A stretch of DNA of 64,000 nucleotides, from positions 620,001 to 684,000 of the forward strand of contig OX337242.1 in NCBI GenBank assembly GCA_946965045.2. The letters run 5' to 3'. Made by a program: the position numbers and the translations under genes. This stretch comes from Epithemia pelagica. Its lineage: Eukaryota > Bacillariophyta > Bacillariophyceae > Surirellales > Surirellaceae. The notes under the pieces are model-generated. The model was not told where the DNA came from and made no database searches. It saw only the letters and a program-made list of their open reading frames with translations. Position 1 is the stretch's first letter; the number at the start of each line of letters is the position of its first letter. Positions 1-10,011 of the stretch are shown here, piece by piece.

Positions 1-1
1 C

Positions 2-142
2 TTGACCACATCGGAACAACGAATGATGTCCAATACCAATGTGTTTGATTTTGAGCTTGACGCCGATGAAATGGAGGCCATTGATAAGCTGAATACCCCT
101 GAAGGAGGATGGGGACTTCCCAAACCACAAGAAATTGATTAG
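2..142 (+). CDS. Aldo/keto reductase, C-terminal end (partial)
   Basis: The window opens inside a coding region: 46 codons followed by a TAG stop at 140-142. The peptide has the tail shape of aldo/keto reductases: a TTSEQRM segment (cofactor-phosphate region near the end of the barrel), then VFDFELDADEMEAID (the last helix, usually F-x-L-s-x-e-e-M-x-x-I) and a short Gly/Pro-rich tail. Family members reduce carbonyl substrates with NADPH in the cytosol. The catalytic Asp-Tyr-Lys-His residues lie outside the window, so subfamily and substrate cannot be judged. The family call rests on this tail only. Confidence 0.7.
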   Translation: MTTSEQRMMSNTNVFDFELDADEMEAIDKLNTPEGGWGLPKPQEID

Positions 143-814
143 CAACAATATAGACTTGCTCTTGTTGTTACAGCAAAATTGACCACGAATGAAGGTCATG
201 AAAACCACCATGGTCATTGTGTACTAGGAGTAATCCTAGAGTAGGATACCGTCTTCTTTGCATAGCTACCTGCTGTTGAAAAACAAAAGAGTACAGCCCA
301 CAGGTAGTAGTCATTCCAATTTCTGGGGGTAGGCGGTCATTCTCGTCATTTCTCTGGGGGAGGAGACGCACAAAAAATCGCTCTCGAACAGATCCAACAT
401 CCAACACACAACAAAAACAAACTGGAGATTGATGGTGTGATTGTGTGAGAGACAGGGATAGAAAAGATTTATTGGACATCCTGTGATCTTTCTGCGTGAT
501 CGAGATTATCAGTGTTTGGTGTTGTGATAGCGGAGCTGAGACTGAGAGAGAGAGAGAGAGAGAACAGAAAGGAGTGTGTGACAACGCCTCCCCCAAATTC
601 ATCACATTGATCGAATACAACATTTTGGTATCCCGTCCCTGTCGATCCAGCAACTTTGGATCTTGGCTTGTTCCACGTAGACAACGAATTGTCGCGCAAC
701 GAGAGGCGCAAGCTGCTGTTTCTGCATCAACACGAAAGATTGTCGAAACAACGACGACTGTCTACGGTACAGCCAAACACGCGTGACGCAAATTGATATT
801 ATAACACAGAAAGC
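143..814. other. Intergenic region with GA microsatellite
   Basis: No gene is supported. A (GA)n run lies at about 543-562. Open frames on both strands here are Ser/Leu- or Arg/Glu-rich artefacts of the microsatellite and have no domain signal. The last 200 bases probably hold the promoter and 5' UTR of the small + strand gene at 815. Confidence 0.5.
543..562. repeat. (GA)n microsatellite
   Basis: Uninterrupted GAGA dinucleotide run read directly from the sequence, upstream of the small membrane-protein gene. Confidence 0.9.
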
Positions 815-1192
815 ATGATTATCGATGCATCCACAATTGTGTTGACGCTATTAATGGTCTCTGTGGGCCTGTATGGTGGGTTGCAATTGATTCGTAAATT
901 TGCTTTGGAAATTGCGCAAGAAAATCATGATGCCATGGCTATTTTGGATCAACGAGCCGAAGAAGAACGAGTTCGAAAAGAACGGGCGGCAGATGCCGCA
1001 GCCAGTTCAGCCTTTGCCAAGGTACAACCCATTGTCACCCAACTGGCACAAAAACAACCACAACATCAACAACAACAACAGCATGTGTCAAAGGCCAAAC
1101 TGGGGGAATTGAGGACACCGGGACAAGCGCCAAGCGCTTCACCACCCTCCACGGCATCGGCATCTCTTCAAGATATGGTGGACAGCGTCTAA
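815..1192 (+). CDS. Small single-pass membrane protein, unknown function
   Basis: A 125-residue protein with an ATG start and TAA stop. Residues about 5-26 (IVLTLLMVSVGLYGGLQLI) form one hydrophobic segment followed by a positive residue pair, so it is either a signal anchor or a short mitochondrial/ER membrane segment. Residues 30-60 are charged and helical (Glu/Arg/Ala-rich, possible coiled coil), followed by a poly-Gln/His tract (about 80-90) and a Ser/Pro tail. It is a complete open frame with a plausible small-protein design, but I do not recognise a family. It could be a subunit-like accessory protein. Confidence 0.45.
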   Translation: MIIDASTIVLTLLMVSVGLYGGLQLIRKFALEIAQENHDAMAILDQRAEEERVRKERAADAAASSAFAKVQPIVTQLAQKQPQHQQQQQHVSKAKLGELRTPGQAPSASPPSTASASLQDMVDSV

Positions 1193-1596
1193 CCAACTAC
1201 ATCCTGCTCTGACATTGTAGCGAATGGAGACAACCGTATGGATGAAACAGCAAAACTTTCTTCTTCCTAGAGCAGAGACGGGCAATTTTGTGTAACATTA
1301 TATACACTAGCGAAACATATTTAACAGAAACTCACCTCTCCTTTTTCCTCTGGACAAAGGAATTCCTTGTTCGAGAAGACTTCTGTTCATTTCAATGCAC
1401 GGATCCAATGAATCTAACCACCATTTCGGGGTTCTCGCCAACAAAGGCGTTCGACATGGATTCGAGGGAGAATCAAACCAACAATGGGTGTTGAATGATA
1501 TTCTCATTCAGCAACCCAAAACCGTCCTTGATTCGAATGACGTCCTTTTGGAGACTGTCCTCCGTATTCTGTTTCTGCCTCTAGTTCGGGCCGTCG
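1193..1596. other. Convergent intergenic region
   Basis: Lies between the + strand small gene and the 3' end of the - strand RING ligase. No coding signal beyond short random frames; probably both 3' UTRs. Confidence 0.5.
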
Positions 1597-3366
1597 TTAC
1601 ACGGGTGGTAATTGGGTTCGACAGGTGGGACACTTCAGTTTGATTTCCATCCATTGCAAAAGACAGGTTTTGTGAAAGACGTGATTGCACGGTGCCAACA
1701 TGTACGTGGTCGGACGCGTTGTTGCGTCCACAATGGGTTCCAAACAGATGCTACATTCCAATTCACAGCATGTGGTACTTTTTGTAATCGAAGATGACAT
1801 CCAGGAGGTGAAAGACGACCTGGAAACAGAACCGACATTTGTTGGTGTCTTTGACGTGGATGAATGTTCATTGGATACCGCGTTGGACTTGTCTCGTTTT
1901 CGTCGCAAGCGCTGGCGGAGAGATGGGTGAGATGCGGACCAAACGGATGAAGACGACGGAGGAGAGGCAGTATACGAGCACACAGTTGCTCTATCGAATG
2001 TCGCTGGTTCCAAGTCTGAGGCATTTTCATTAGTTGTGACTTGTCCTTGGTCATGTGTTTGTTGTTGCTGATTTTCCCATACAGACGGTGGAATGGGTCG
2101 ATGATAATTGTATTTGGGTGGTAAAAAGACAGAGGGTATGCCATAGCGTGCTCCCTGACGACTGCCTTGTCCGAGAACGATGACTGTTTGGACCGTCATC
2201 CAGGCCACGAGCCACAGACATGTCGTTGGATCGTACCACCACAAGGTTGCTGTTTTTGTTCGATAGACGGCATGAAGAAAGTTGGACTGCCATCCAAAGA
2301 CGTAGAGTGGTACCACCAATCGTGTGAGGCTCATGCCGCAAATAAAGTGATAATGCAACGGTGTTTTGGATTGAGTCCAGATATTGCGAACTATTTGGGG
2401 AACCCAAAACGAATACAAGGCCAAAAGGTAGATTCGTCGTTCGAAACGGTGAGAATTCTCGAAGGAATACCATGCAGTTGAGTCGTCTTGTTGTTGATGA
2501 TGCGTAGTGTTGTGGTTTAGCACCGAGCCGGTGTTGGATGCGTGTTGAAACAAGAGGGCAAACAAGACAACCAAAACGATATAAAAGCGTACCAAGAAAA
2601 GCCCCACTTGTTTTAGGGCATCCGTGGCATGTCCACCTTGGGCAGCATTGCGTGCTTGTAAAATGAGACTGACATATTTCATTTCAATCACACAACACAT
2701 TAAGAATTTGGAAAAGGCCACACTGGCAAAGGCGGTAAAAAAGAGAGGAGGCAATGCCATGCAGAAATAAAAGTGTCCCAAACACAAGAGAGCATCCAAA
2801 ATCGCTTGCCAGGCAATACAAACAATCGACACTTGCTGTTGCTGCTGCTGGGATGACAGAGGACGGTGTTGTTGCCAATGACGTAGTAATTGTTGTAGCA
2901 ACAAGAGAATTTGCATCAAACAAACGAGCATCATGACAATACTGAAATGAATGGCCTTGGTGTGACTGGTGGTGTTGATAGTATAGGCAAAACTGTCCTG
3001 CTCATGGCTGGAATGGTCGCCTTTGTTCTTGAGGAGGGTGGTTGCTATGGGCGGTGCCACTTCAGGTGTCATCCACCAGTCAAAGGAGGAGAACACCAGA
3101 TTCATAGCCGTCTCCAAAGCCGAAAGGGATGGTGACGACGAGAGCGATGACATGATGAATTGTGCGGCTGTAGTGGCACAAGAAGGAGAGTATGTCACAA
3201 AGTGCCAATCGACAGTGCGATGTACTTCGTTGTCAACACGAAGACTCTCCAATTGGTGAGATCTATACTGCTTGTTGGTGAGCTCCCTTTCTATACTGCT
3301 TGTTGGTTTTGTAGAGAATGTCAGAAAGGAAGTATCTTGAGTCTTGAGTGGACCACGCAATTCCAA
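1597..3366 (-). CDS. Tul1/Dsc1-like transmembrane RING E3 ubiquitin ligase
   Basis: Multi-pass membrane protein with a C-terminal RING-H2 finger: CSIC near residue 539, then CNHVFHKTC, WMEIKLKCPTC and a final LPPV. The RING at the extreme C terminus, preceded by YSFWVPQIVRNIW and a P-P-x-Y-N-Y-H motif, is the signature of the Tul1/Dsc1 (plant FLY1/FLY2) family, which ubiquitinates membrane proteins in the Golgi/endosomal DSC complex. Hydrophobic segments lie at about 140-165, 190-225, 255-280 and in several stretches from 310 to 400, then a Ser/Gln-rich linker. The open frame begins at a TTG; the first in-frame ATG is at 3153. The true N terminus with a signal peptide is probably on an upstream exon within 3370-3620 that I could not join. 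Confidence 0.8.
   Translation of the reverse strand: MELRGPLKTQDTSFLTFSTKPTSSIERELTNKQYRSHQLESLRVDNEVHRTVDWHFVTYSPSCATTAAQFIMSSLSSSPSLSALETAMNLVFSSFDWWMTPEVAPPIATTLLKNKGDHSSHEQDSFAYTINTTSHTKAIHFSIVMMLVCLMQILLLLQQLLRHWQQHRPLSSQQQQQQVSIVCIAWQAILDALLCLGHFYFCMALPPLFFTAFASVAFSKFLMCCVIEMKYVSLILQARNAAQGGHATDALKQVGLFLVRFYIVLVVLFALLFQHASNTGSVLNHNTTHHQQQDDSTAWYSFENSHRFERRIYLLALYSFWVPQIVRNIWTQSKTPLHYHFICGMSLTRLVVPLYVFGWQSNFLHAVYRTKTATLWWYDPTTCLWLVAWMTVQTVIVLGQGSRQGARYGIPSVFLPPKYNYHRPIPPSVWENQQQQTHDQGQVTTNENASDLEPATFDRATVCSYTASPPSSSSVWSASHPSLRQRLRRKRDKSNAVSNEHSSTSKTPTNVGSVSRSSFTSWMSSSITKSTTCCELECSICLEPIVDATTRPTTYMLAPCNHVFHKTCLLQWMEIKLKCPTCRTQLPPV
3263..3310. repeat. Short direct duplication (about 29 bp period)
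   Basis: The sequence tctatactgcttgttggt occurs twice, 29 bases apart, within the 5' part of the RING-ligase reading frame. It probably arose by local slippage. Confidence 0.7.
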
Positions 3367-3669
3367 TTCTAAGACGGAACGTTGCGATAAGTTCTCTATT
3401 GATTACAATATCAGCAAGTGACAAGTGACAAAGAGGTTTCTTTTTCTCGCTCGTCATTTTGTGTCGGGTGACGATTGGTTGCAGAATTTTTAATAGCGAC
3501 CAATCCGCGATATATTTCCACCGCAAATCTATGTCGACGAGTAGCTAAGGCATCCGTTTGTTCAAGAGGAACAAGCAAAGAAAGAGCAGGAGCATCACAA
3601 AGATGACCTGTCATGCTTCTCTAGAATTGTACAGACATTGAATCGGACTGGTTTTAGAGTTATGAAGCG

Positions 3670-4746
3670 CTATGACAGTCTTGACGAATAGTGCCCTTGT
3701 CGTTGTAAGGTCGGCATGGGCAAACACATGTTGGAATTGTCAATGCTCTCGAGACTGACCAAGGGTGGAACCAATAACGGTATTGGGTCCGTTTGTTCGT
3801 CTTCTTCTTCTATCAACAATGGTTGAGGATTGTGTGCTGCATGACTCGGTAAAGCATTTTTGTCTTCCAGCAATGGCTGGAAAGCCTGGTTGTGGCTCAG
3901 AAATTTCATTTGTTGCGCCACCTCATGGGCCATGCCATTTTGGGAGTCGTTCTGGTGGTGTTGAGGAAACAAGTTGAGACTGACTTGCCCGTTTGTGGAT
4001 CTGTTCAAGACAGTAGGAACTCTTGTTGATCCTCGGATGAGTCCACCTTGTTTTCGCAAGCTGGTTCTTCGCAGAGTCTGATTGATTTTGAGCAAGGCCT
4101 TGGCCCGTGAAACGGGTTGCCACTCTGTTGTGGTTGCTGAAGGCCGTGCATGATCGACAAATTGGCCTCCATCGGATTGGATCCGATTGTAAATGGTTAT
4201 GCAGAGGACCGTCTTTTCCGATTGTGTGGTGGCCAAGTGGTAGGCCTCCTTGTATTCGTCCACAAGTTGCCGATACCGAACCGTTCCAGGAGCTTCCCCA
4301 ACAGAAACAGGTAAGGTTCGGCTCACTGGAACATCCCATTCACCCAACGATGTAGTAGGGCTATTTGGCTTGACGACGGCGGTAGGAGTTCTGAGGAAGC
4401 TAATGTGTTTCAAGGTTGGCAAAGTTTCCTGCAAAATATTGTGTTCACAGTGATGTTGCGGAGTAAGGCTGCAGTGGCTGGACATGCTGCTACTTGAGCT
4501 GAATTGGCTGGAGGCATCCGTTTGTTCCAAGAGCACTTCATCCTGCGGTTGAGGATGTCTCATTGTCTTGGATGACGACAAATGCTGTTGAGCCGCATGC
4601 TCTGTCACTACAAGGTTATCACGGGAAGTATCGTGGAACATCATGTTATTGTTGTTGTTTGTTCCGGGTGTTTCTTGATGTTCCTGAAAGGTTGTGTGCA
4701 GCCAACTGCTGTCGTTGGTTCTTGTCTGTTTTTTATGGCGATGCAT
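3670..4746 (-). CDS. DUF6824-like protein, degenerate domain
   Basis: Open frame of 358 residues from the first in-frame ATG at 4746 (open upstream to 4833 without another ATG). After a Gln/Ser/His-rich N-terminal half comes a segment of about 75 residues with VRYRQLVDEYKEAY, EKTVLCITIYNRIQSDGGQF and a later KINQTLRR. This resembles the second half of the DUF6824 domain common in diatoms (R-x-L-V-x-x-Y-x-x-A-Y, K-x-x-I-x-x-x-I-V-x-x-I-x-x-x-G-G-R-F, W-x-x-V, K-x-x-x-x-L-R). The usual leading N-D-V-L-x-G-R-G-G motif is absent, so the copy is degenerate or its N-terminal exon was missed. DNA binding is often supposed for the family but not shown here. Confidence 0.55.
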   Translation of the reverse strand: MHRHKKQTRTNDSSWLHTTFQEHQETPGTNNNNNMMFHDTSRDNLVVTEHAAQQHLSSSKTMRHPQPQDEVLLEQTDASSQFSSSSSMSSHCSLTPQHHCEHNILQETLPTLKHISFLRTPTAVVKPNSPTTSLGEWDVPVSRTLPVSVGEAPGTVRYRQLVDEYKEAYHLATTQSEKTVLCITIYNRIQSDGGQFVDHARPSATTTEWQPVSRAKALLKINQTLRRTSLRKQGGLIRGSTRVPTVLNRSTNGQVSLNLFPQHHQNDSQNGMAHEVAQQMKFLSHNQAFQPLLEDKNALPSHAAHNPQPLLIEEEDEQTDPIPLLVPPLVSLESIDNSNMCLPMPTLQRQGHYSSRLS

Positions 4747-5009
4747 TTTTTGTTCGGATTCTGTTCCGTGCCAATTGATTCTGTGACTCGAACGGACCGG
4801 CCAGCAGGCGATTTTCGGTTGGGAGTGTGTCAACTTGCTGTAGATCTTCCTTTGTAGAGTAGAGAAATGGCCTCCACGGCGTGTGTGTCTGAAATGCTAT
4901 GTGTGAATGAACAGAATTCATCCACGACAGAGCGCGATCCGTCGAAAAAAGTATAAGTTTGTATCGTTTCCTATCGGAGAGATGGGTTGTTGTAACTGTC
5001 ATTAGTCAT

Positions 5010-5055
5010 TACGAGCTCCATCAATCGATATGGGTAACCGTAGTGGCCCGTGCTT
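5010..5055 (+). repeat. Left terminal inverted repeat
   Basis: 46 bases, exactly the reverse complement of 6645-6690. Similarity stops abruptly on both sides. Confidence 0.9.
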
Positions 5056-5639
5056 TTCATACCCCCACTGTTTTTTCTACAGTGATTCTAACTTCGTAGG
5101 GACACCACTACGGTCATTTTGCACTGCGTAACACCACCATGACACACTCAAGCCGGTGTGCACCTCCAACGAAAGGTGCCAGCTCTCTTGCGACCATCAA
5201 GGATGCCTAAGAATCAAGTGTACCGTGAGGGAATGGGCGGGCAGGGATGAGTTGGCTTTTTTTATGGACCGACGGCAAGGTTTTGAAGTCTTCCTTATTT
5301 GGCATCCGAAACAGAGGAAGTGACCTTGAGAAGAAGACGACGACAACCGATAGAATGCATCCAGCAAGTCACCGATCATACGTCCGCATGCAGCAATCAA
5401 CTCCTCGTCACTTAATAGACCGAGCACAACATTGGAAAGCCTCGACCGTTGGTGGCTCAAACGCAACAAAAGCTGATTTGTTCAGACAAAACAAACGTGA
5501 ACCGTGGGTGGAAGGACTGCTTCTACTGCGACAGACGATGGTGGTGCCGGTGGTGCGGCTGATTCCCACAGCACAATTTGAGTGGAAGAAGGAGGGGATG
5601 CCGTGAAGCTGATGGGCGGTGGTCGAAGAGCCTTGCGAG

Positions 5640-6400
5640 TCGACAACACTCGGCAACAACAACAACAACCCAAAACCCAAACACAACAATCAACTACTCA
5701 CTCCTCGCTGCCACCGAACGAACAACAACAACTCTCGGCAACAACACTCGACAACGACACTCGGCGGCAAGACTCGGCGACAAGATGGTGTGGTCGTCCT
5801 CCTTCTTCTACCTTGCGACGAAACAATCAACTCCTCGTCTTTTCGTTGCCCTCACCCAACAAATCGAAGCCTCGTCCACTGGTGGTAACAAGCGACGACA
5901 ACGACAACCACAAGCGGCTCAACTACAAATGGCGAAACAATCGGCGACGATGTCACAGCTGATCGATCGAATGAACGAAAGAACGAATGAACGACAACAA
6001 CAACACTCGGCGACAACAAAAATCCAAACACAACAATCAACTACTCACCGCCACTGATCGAACGAACGAACGAATGAACAAACAACAACAAAAACAACAC
6101 TCGGCAACAACAACAACCCCCACGCAACAATCAACTTTTCGCTGTCACCGAACCCTCTGCCCGAGACTGTGCCCTTCAACAACAGCAAGCGGTGACAACG
6201 ACAAGCGACGACAACGGCATGCGACAAGACAGCAAGCGGCAACAACGACATGCGACGACAGCGACATCCGACGACAATGACATACTCAACAATCAACTGC
6301 TCGTTTCGGCCAAACGGCAAAACATTCGGCGACCACGGCACGGCAACAGCACCATACTCAACACCGAAACGATTGCCTATTGTACGACCTACGACACAGA
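5640..6400. repeat. Degenerate CAA-rich minisatellite inside the TIR element
   Basis: Recurring words such as AACAATCAACT, ACTCGGCAACAAC and GAACGAACGAA appear many times at irregular spacing of roughly 100-170 bases. All frames give Gln/Asn/Thr/Arg-rich translations with no domain, so I read this as repeat DNA, not a gene. Confidence 0.7.
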
Positions 6401-6644
6401 GAAGCATGTACTAAGCTAGATAGATGTTCTGTACTAGTAGCTGTTTATATGCATACTCGTAGAGGAGGCGGGTTGATTATTGTGCTAGCGCCGCCTCACC
6501 ATGGTGATGGTGTGGGTGCAGTTGGTGAGAAGAATCTCGCAACAAAATGTGCAAGAGCATGAGGGCAATTCATTTTACTTTAGGAAAATGTATGGTGTAG
6601 TGAATCTCGTAGGGCCGGAAGTTCAACCGAGTATCGGAAACGTG

Positions 6645-6690
6645 AAGCACGGGCCACTACGGTTACCCATATCGATTGATGGAGCTCGTA
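6645..6690 (-). repeat. Right terminal inverted repeat
   Basis: 46 bases, exactly the reverse complement of 5010-5055. Confidence 0.9.
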
Positions 6691-7076
6691 GGCTATTGTT
6701 ATCGTAGTCTGCGTAGAAGATTAGATGGGGGCTTAGTTACTCGTCTCTCAGATACCGGAGATGAAGTTTGGGGTGACCGGTGACCTTTTTTTTCAGTGTT
6801 CAGAATTCGAACAACGTCGAGTGTCCAATTGGTGTGTGTGCAGCGTGCAGTCGAGAAGAAAGAACCGAGCTCACAAAATCATTTGTTCGGACGTCTATCG
6901 GTGGAATTGTGTTACGCAGAGATTGATAGGGTTGTGGGTTGTCTCGGGTTAGGACGAATCTGAAGATGGAAGATGGCATCACGAAATTCTCGTTCACTGG
7001 GCAACATTGTAACCAAAGACCAAGACGATAACATTTCACAACTGGAACGAAACTGCTGAAACACAACGCGTGCGCG
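6691..7076. other. Intergenic region right of the TIR element
   Basis: No gene, repeat or RNA structure is supported; probably upstream sequence of the small frame at 7077. Confidence 0.4.
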
Positions 7077-7312
7077 ATGATGATGATGATATCACCTTCT
7101 TCTTCTTCTTCTAGTCCACTACACCGACGACGACAGGGTTCCCTTCCAATTCGCCTTGGACCATTGATTAGCTCGTTTCCACTCAGCATGATATGGCTGG
7201 CTCTATTGGTCGCAAGTGTCTTCGTGTGGAGTGGCAATGACAAGTTGTTTCCAAGTGTCGAGGCCAAGGAGATTGAGACCACGCACGACTGGCAATTGGT
7301 ACCTTTCTAGGT
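7077..7312 (+). pseudogene. Short signal-anchor frame, possible SIL1-like N-terminal remnant
   Basis: A 77-codon frame starting with a run of Met codons (first ATG 7077; another at 7190 precedes the hydrophobic core IWLALLVASVFVW). After the hydrophobic segment comes EIETTHDWQLV and a TAG stop after two more codons. In SIL1/BAP-type nucleotide exchange factors a secretory signal is followed by a short D-W-x-x-L segment leading into the armadillo domain, and this start resembles that, but nothing downstream continues it. It may be a truncated copy, a gene with an unrecognised intron (TTTCTAG before the stop is acceptor-like), or chance. Confidence 0.25.
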
Positions 7313-7972
7313 AGTTCGTAGTGTTCTGCAGAGAATATACGAGTACATGATTCCCAGCTGAAAAGCAATCCAAGAAATCGGTGCGAATTGCGAATGAAAG
7401 ATACCTCAGATCATGCACAGTTAGTTCTCCGACCTCTGACCGAGATGTACTTTCAACCAGTAACTTGAGAACCTCCTGTTAGGGTCGACAAGGGCAGCTA
7501 ACACAATATTTTTGTCGACCATCTTTGATTTGTGTGATCAGGGTAGCATAATGGCGAGACCTGGATTGACGGAGAGACAGGGAAAAAGGGGGACGGCGAT
7601 AAGGCAGTTGTCACGAATCCATGGCCAGCTCTTTATCAATAAGGTTATCAGCCGTGGCCAATCACCACAGGTAGAATAGATATACGAGCTAACCCTCTTG
7701 GTAAACCAGCACAGACCATGGCGTCTACTAACACAGTTCTATGGTAAATACATTAAAATCAAGATTGAGCTCCGAGTAGGCAGAGCCTTTCGCTGCTTTT
7801 TTATGATCCTGATTGAAAGCCACGGCCTCGAATCCTCACCTTTTCACAACAAACGCGTGCCCAACCTCCTTTCTCTTGCTGGTGAAGAACCCATGGAAGC
7901 GGGCACAGCTTGTCCTCGATGTCGAATGAGGGCTCTGTGCATGTGCCCCATGTATACGCGACACTGTGCTTC
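7313..7972. other. Intergenic region with small hairpin
   Basis: No gene supported. A 9 bp perfect inverted repeat (ggtcgacaa at 7483-7491, ttgtcgacc at 7512-7520) could form a hairpin. I checked the neighbouring stretch for tRNA features (arm pairing, T-loop) and found none. Confidence 0.4.
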
Positions 7973-9030
7973 TCAGTCGTACATCCAAAGGGATTCCAAT
8001 CCGAGGTAAAAGTCAAATTTTTGGGCCTTGGTCAAGGCCCGCGCTGAAATTCCCTTGACTGTTTGGTCGTCGGGGTTTTGATACTTGGAGGTCAAGTTTT
8101 GATTCTGTTCCAGTAACCATGCTACTAGCTTTTTGCTCGTGGACAAGTCATGTCGTTTCAAAATGTTAGCCTTGAACAAGGCATCTCGTAGATTGTCCAC
8201 ATTCAAATGTGGCTTGAGACAATTTTGACTGGCCGAAAACATTTCCGGATAGATGGATTTTAGGTGTTCGGCCGCTTCGGTAACGATACGTCGCTCCGAT
8301 TCCTTGGCCACGCCTGGCATATCCACCAATTTCAAGGGTTCTGCCTTGTTGATTTCCACAAACAAATCACTGGCGAATTGGTCGGAGGTACTATTCGTAT
8401 TTGTCGAAGATGCCAAAGAAAAGACTTCGACCAAAATCTTGTCCCAATCAATCGAGTCTTGGTCATTCTTTTCGGCTAGCAACTTGATCATTCCCACACG
8501 ATGCTGTCCATCCAAAATAGATAGAGCACCATCCTCATCCTTATGCCAACAAGTAATGAAAGACGTAAAAAGTTTGTATAGCAACATGAGAAGGTCATTC
8601 CCCATCAATTCTTTGGAATCATCACACAAGAAGAGTTACAAGCTCGACCCCATGCTGATCGAGCCACACACACACATGGAACCAGTACACTTACCTCAAA
8701 GAGACAAATGGCACCCGGCAGACCTAGATGCAAGGATTTGGTCTTGTCCTTGGCCATGAGTTTGACTCGATCGTGTCGGTACGTTCGTTGTTTTTTCCAG
8801 ACTGGTAAATTGGCCAAGACATGGACCGAGACCAAATGCAAACGTTTCGGTCCCAGCACGGCCAAGACGGGTCCCAACAAGGGATCTGTCGGTGCTGCAG
8901 TTGCTGGTTCATTGGTTTGTGGAACCGCATCCACCACGACGGACGGCGTCAAGGACGATGAAGAAGATGTCTCAGCCGCATCCTTGGTTTCCTCGGACGC
9001 AGCCGTCCTTGTATCCTCCGAGGCGACAGT

Positions 9031-9065
<35 letters not shown>

Positions 9066-9711
9066 GCTGTTGCTGTTGTTGTTGTTTGGCCTGTTCCAAA
9101 TCCAATTTCCATTGTTCAAATTGCAATTTTCGTCGTTCCATTTCAATTCGATCTTCGGCTGCCTGTTGCATTTGTCGTTCATGATCCTTGAGTTTCTTGG
9201 CAAATTCGTTCTGTTGCAATCGCGCTTCCAAGGCCCGTGCTTCGGCCACAGCTTCCGAAATGGTTTTTTGCAATTCCGTGGTTGAGGATTTTTCCTTGTC
9301 GTCGTCGTCGTCTTCTTGCGGACTCTTGGACGATCCCGTGTCTTGGGGTTGCAATTCTGGTTCTGCTTTGGGTGCTGGACTGTATTTGTCCATGAGGACT
9401 TGTCGTTCCTTGTCCGACAGGGAGGAGGTAATGGCCGCCGCAGCCTTTTGACGCAAGTCGGACCAAAAGGACATGGAACCAAACAACGAAGAAGATGATG
9501 ATGATGATGACGAATTATTGTCCAAAGACGACGACGTGCGTGAGGGAGGTGGACTACTGATCTTCCATCGTAGCAACTGGATGCAAGGTGGACCCATGGC
9601 TCCCACAATGGACTTGTTGTTGTGGTAGTAGGAGGAGTTGCTGTGGGTCGACGCAACAACCCTCGAAAGTGAGGTACAGCTCCTTCGACCTGTCGCCACA
9701 ATGCGTCTCAT
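7973..9711 (-). CDS. Organelle-targeted protein with coiled coil and DGQHR motif (two exons)
   Basis: Exon 1 is 9711-8695, exon 2 8539-7973; intron 8540-8694 (155 nt, GTAAGT...AAG) keeps the frame across LFE|DEDGALSI. The 527-residue protein starts with an Arg/Ser-rich amphipathic leader (MRRIVATGRRSC) typical of mitochondrial import. Then come Ser-rich, acidic and Glu/Gln/Arg coiled-coil regions (about 150-215), a poly-Gln run of 18 or more, and a C-terminal domain containing PGAICLFE followed by SILDGQHRVGMIKLL. DGQHR is the hallmark of ParB/DndB-like folds that hold a substrate next to a conserved D-G-Q-H-R; here catalytic activity is not established. The start at 9711 is the first ATG. 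Function unknown. Confidence 0.65.
9030..9090. repeat. CAA/CAG trinucleotide repeat (poly-Gln)
   Basis: Near-pure GTT/GCT triplets on the + strand encode the poly-Gln run in the DGQHR protein on the - strand. Confidence 0.85.
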
Positions 9712-10011
9712 GATTGCAGCCACTGAAACCAGAAACGAATTCTGCAGTCTCCAAGATTATCAAAAATTCAACTCTCTGTTGTACTAAGAGAGAGTATCTC
9801 GTACAGCCGAAACAGCAGGGAAGGAAAGGCAGACAGGGAGCGTCTTTGAGCTCACAAATACGAGGATTCCCAAACACCAACAGATTCCCAACGTTGTGCC
9901 AAAAGACTCGAATGCCGACAAGAGGAATGAATCAACTCCAGAATAGAGTGTGGTCTTGTTCTGTTGTCGTCGTCGACTCTCGCAAAAGATTTGTGGGCTC
10001 ATCATTTACGA

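Larger units (their letters stand above)
5010..6690. mobile_element. Non-autonomous DNA element with 46 bp perfect terminal inverted repeats
   Basis: Bases 5010-5055 and the reverse complement of 6645-6690 are identical over 46 bases (TACGAGCTCCATC to GCCCGTGCTT). The outermost bases are TA on both sides, compatible with a TA target duplication followed by a CGAGCTCC terminus, as in Tc1/mariner-like elements, although the palindromic TA cannot be separated from the repeat itself. The 1.68 kb contain no transposase-like reading frame; the interior is dominated by degenerate CAA/CTCGGCAACAAC repeats. I infer a large MITE-like element mobilised in trans; the superfamily is uncertain. Confidence 0.75.

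Noticed and set aside
3411-3614. Upstream exon of the Tul1-like ligase with a Leu-rich signal sequence near 3590
   Set aside because: A frame starting MLLLLFLCLFLL exists but meets a stop within 18 codons and no GT-AG pair convincingly joins it to the ligase frame; left as a possibility only.
5582-6280. Overlapping Gln/Asn/Thr-rich + strand frames
   Set aside because: They arise from CAA/ACAAC repeats within the TIR element; all three frames are open and equally low in complexity.
7530-7620. Possible tRNA-like segment (gggtagcataatggc)
   Set aside because: No acceptor stem, anticodon stem or T-arm pairing could be formed; the resemblance is limited to a D-arm-like word.
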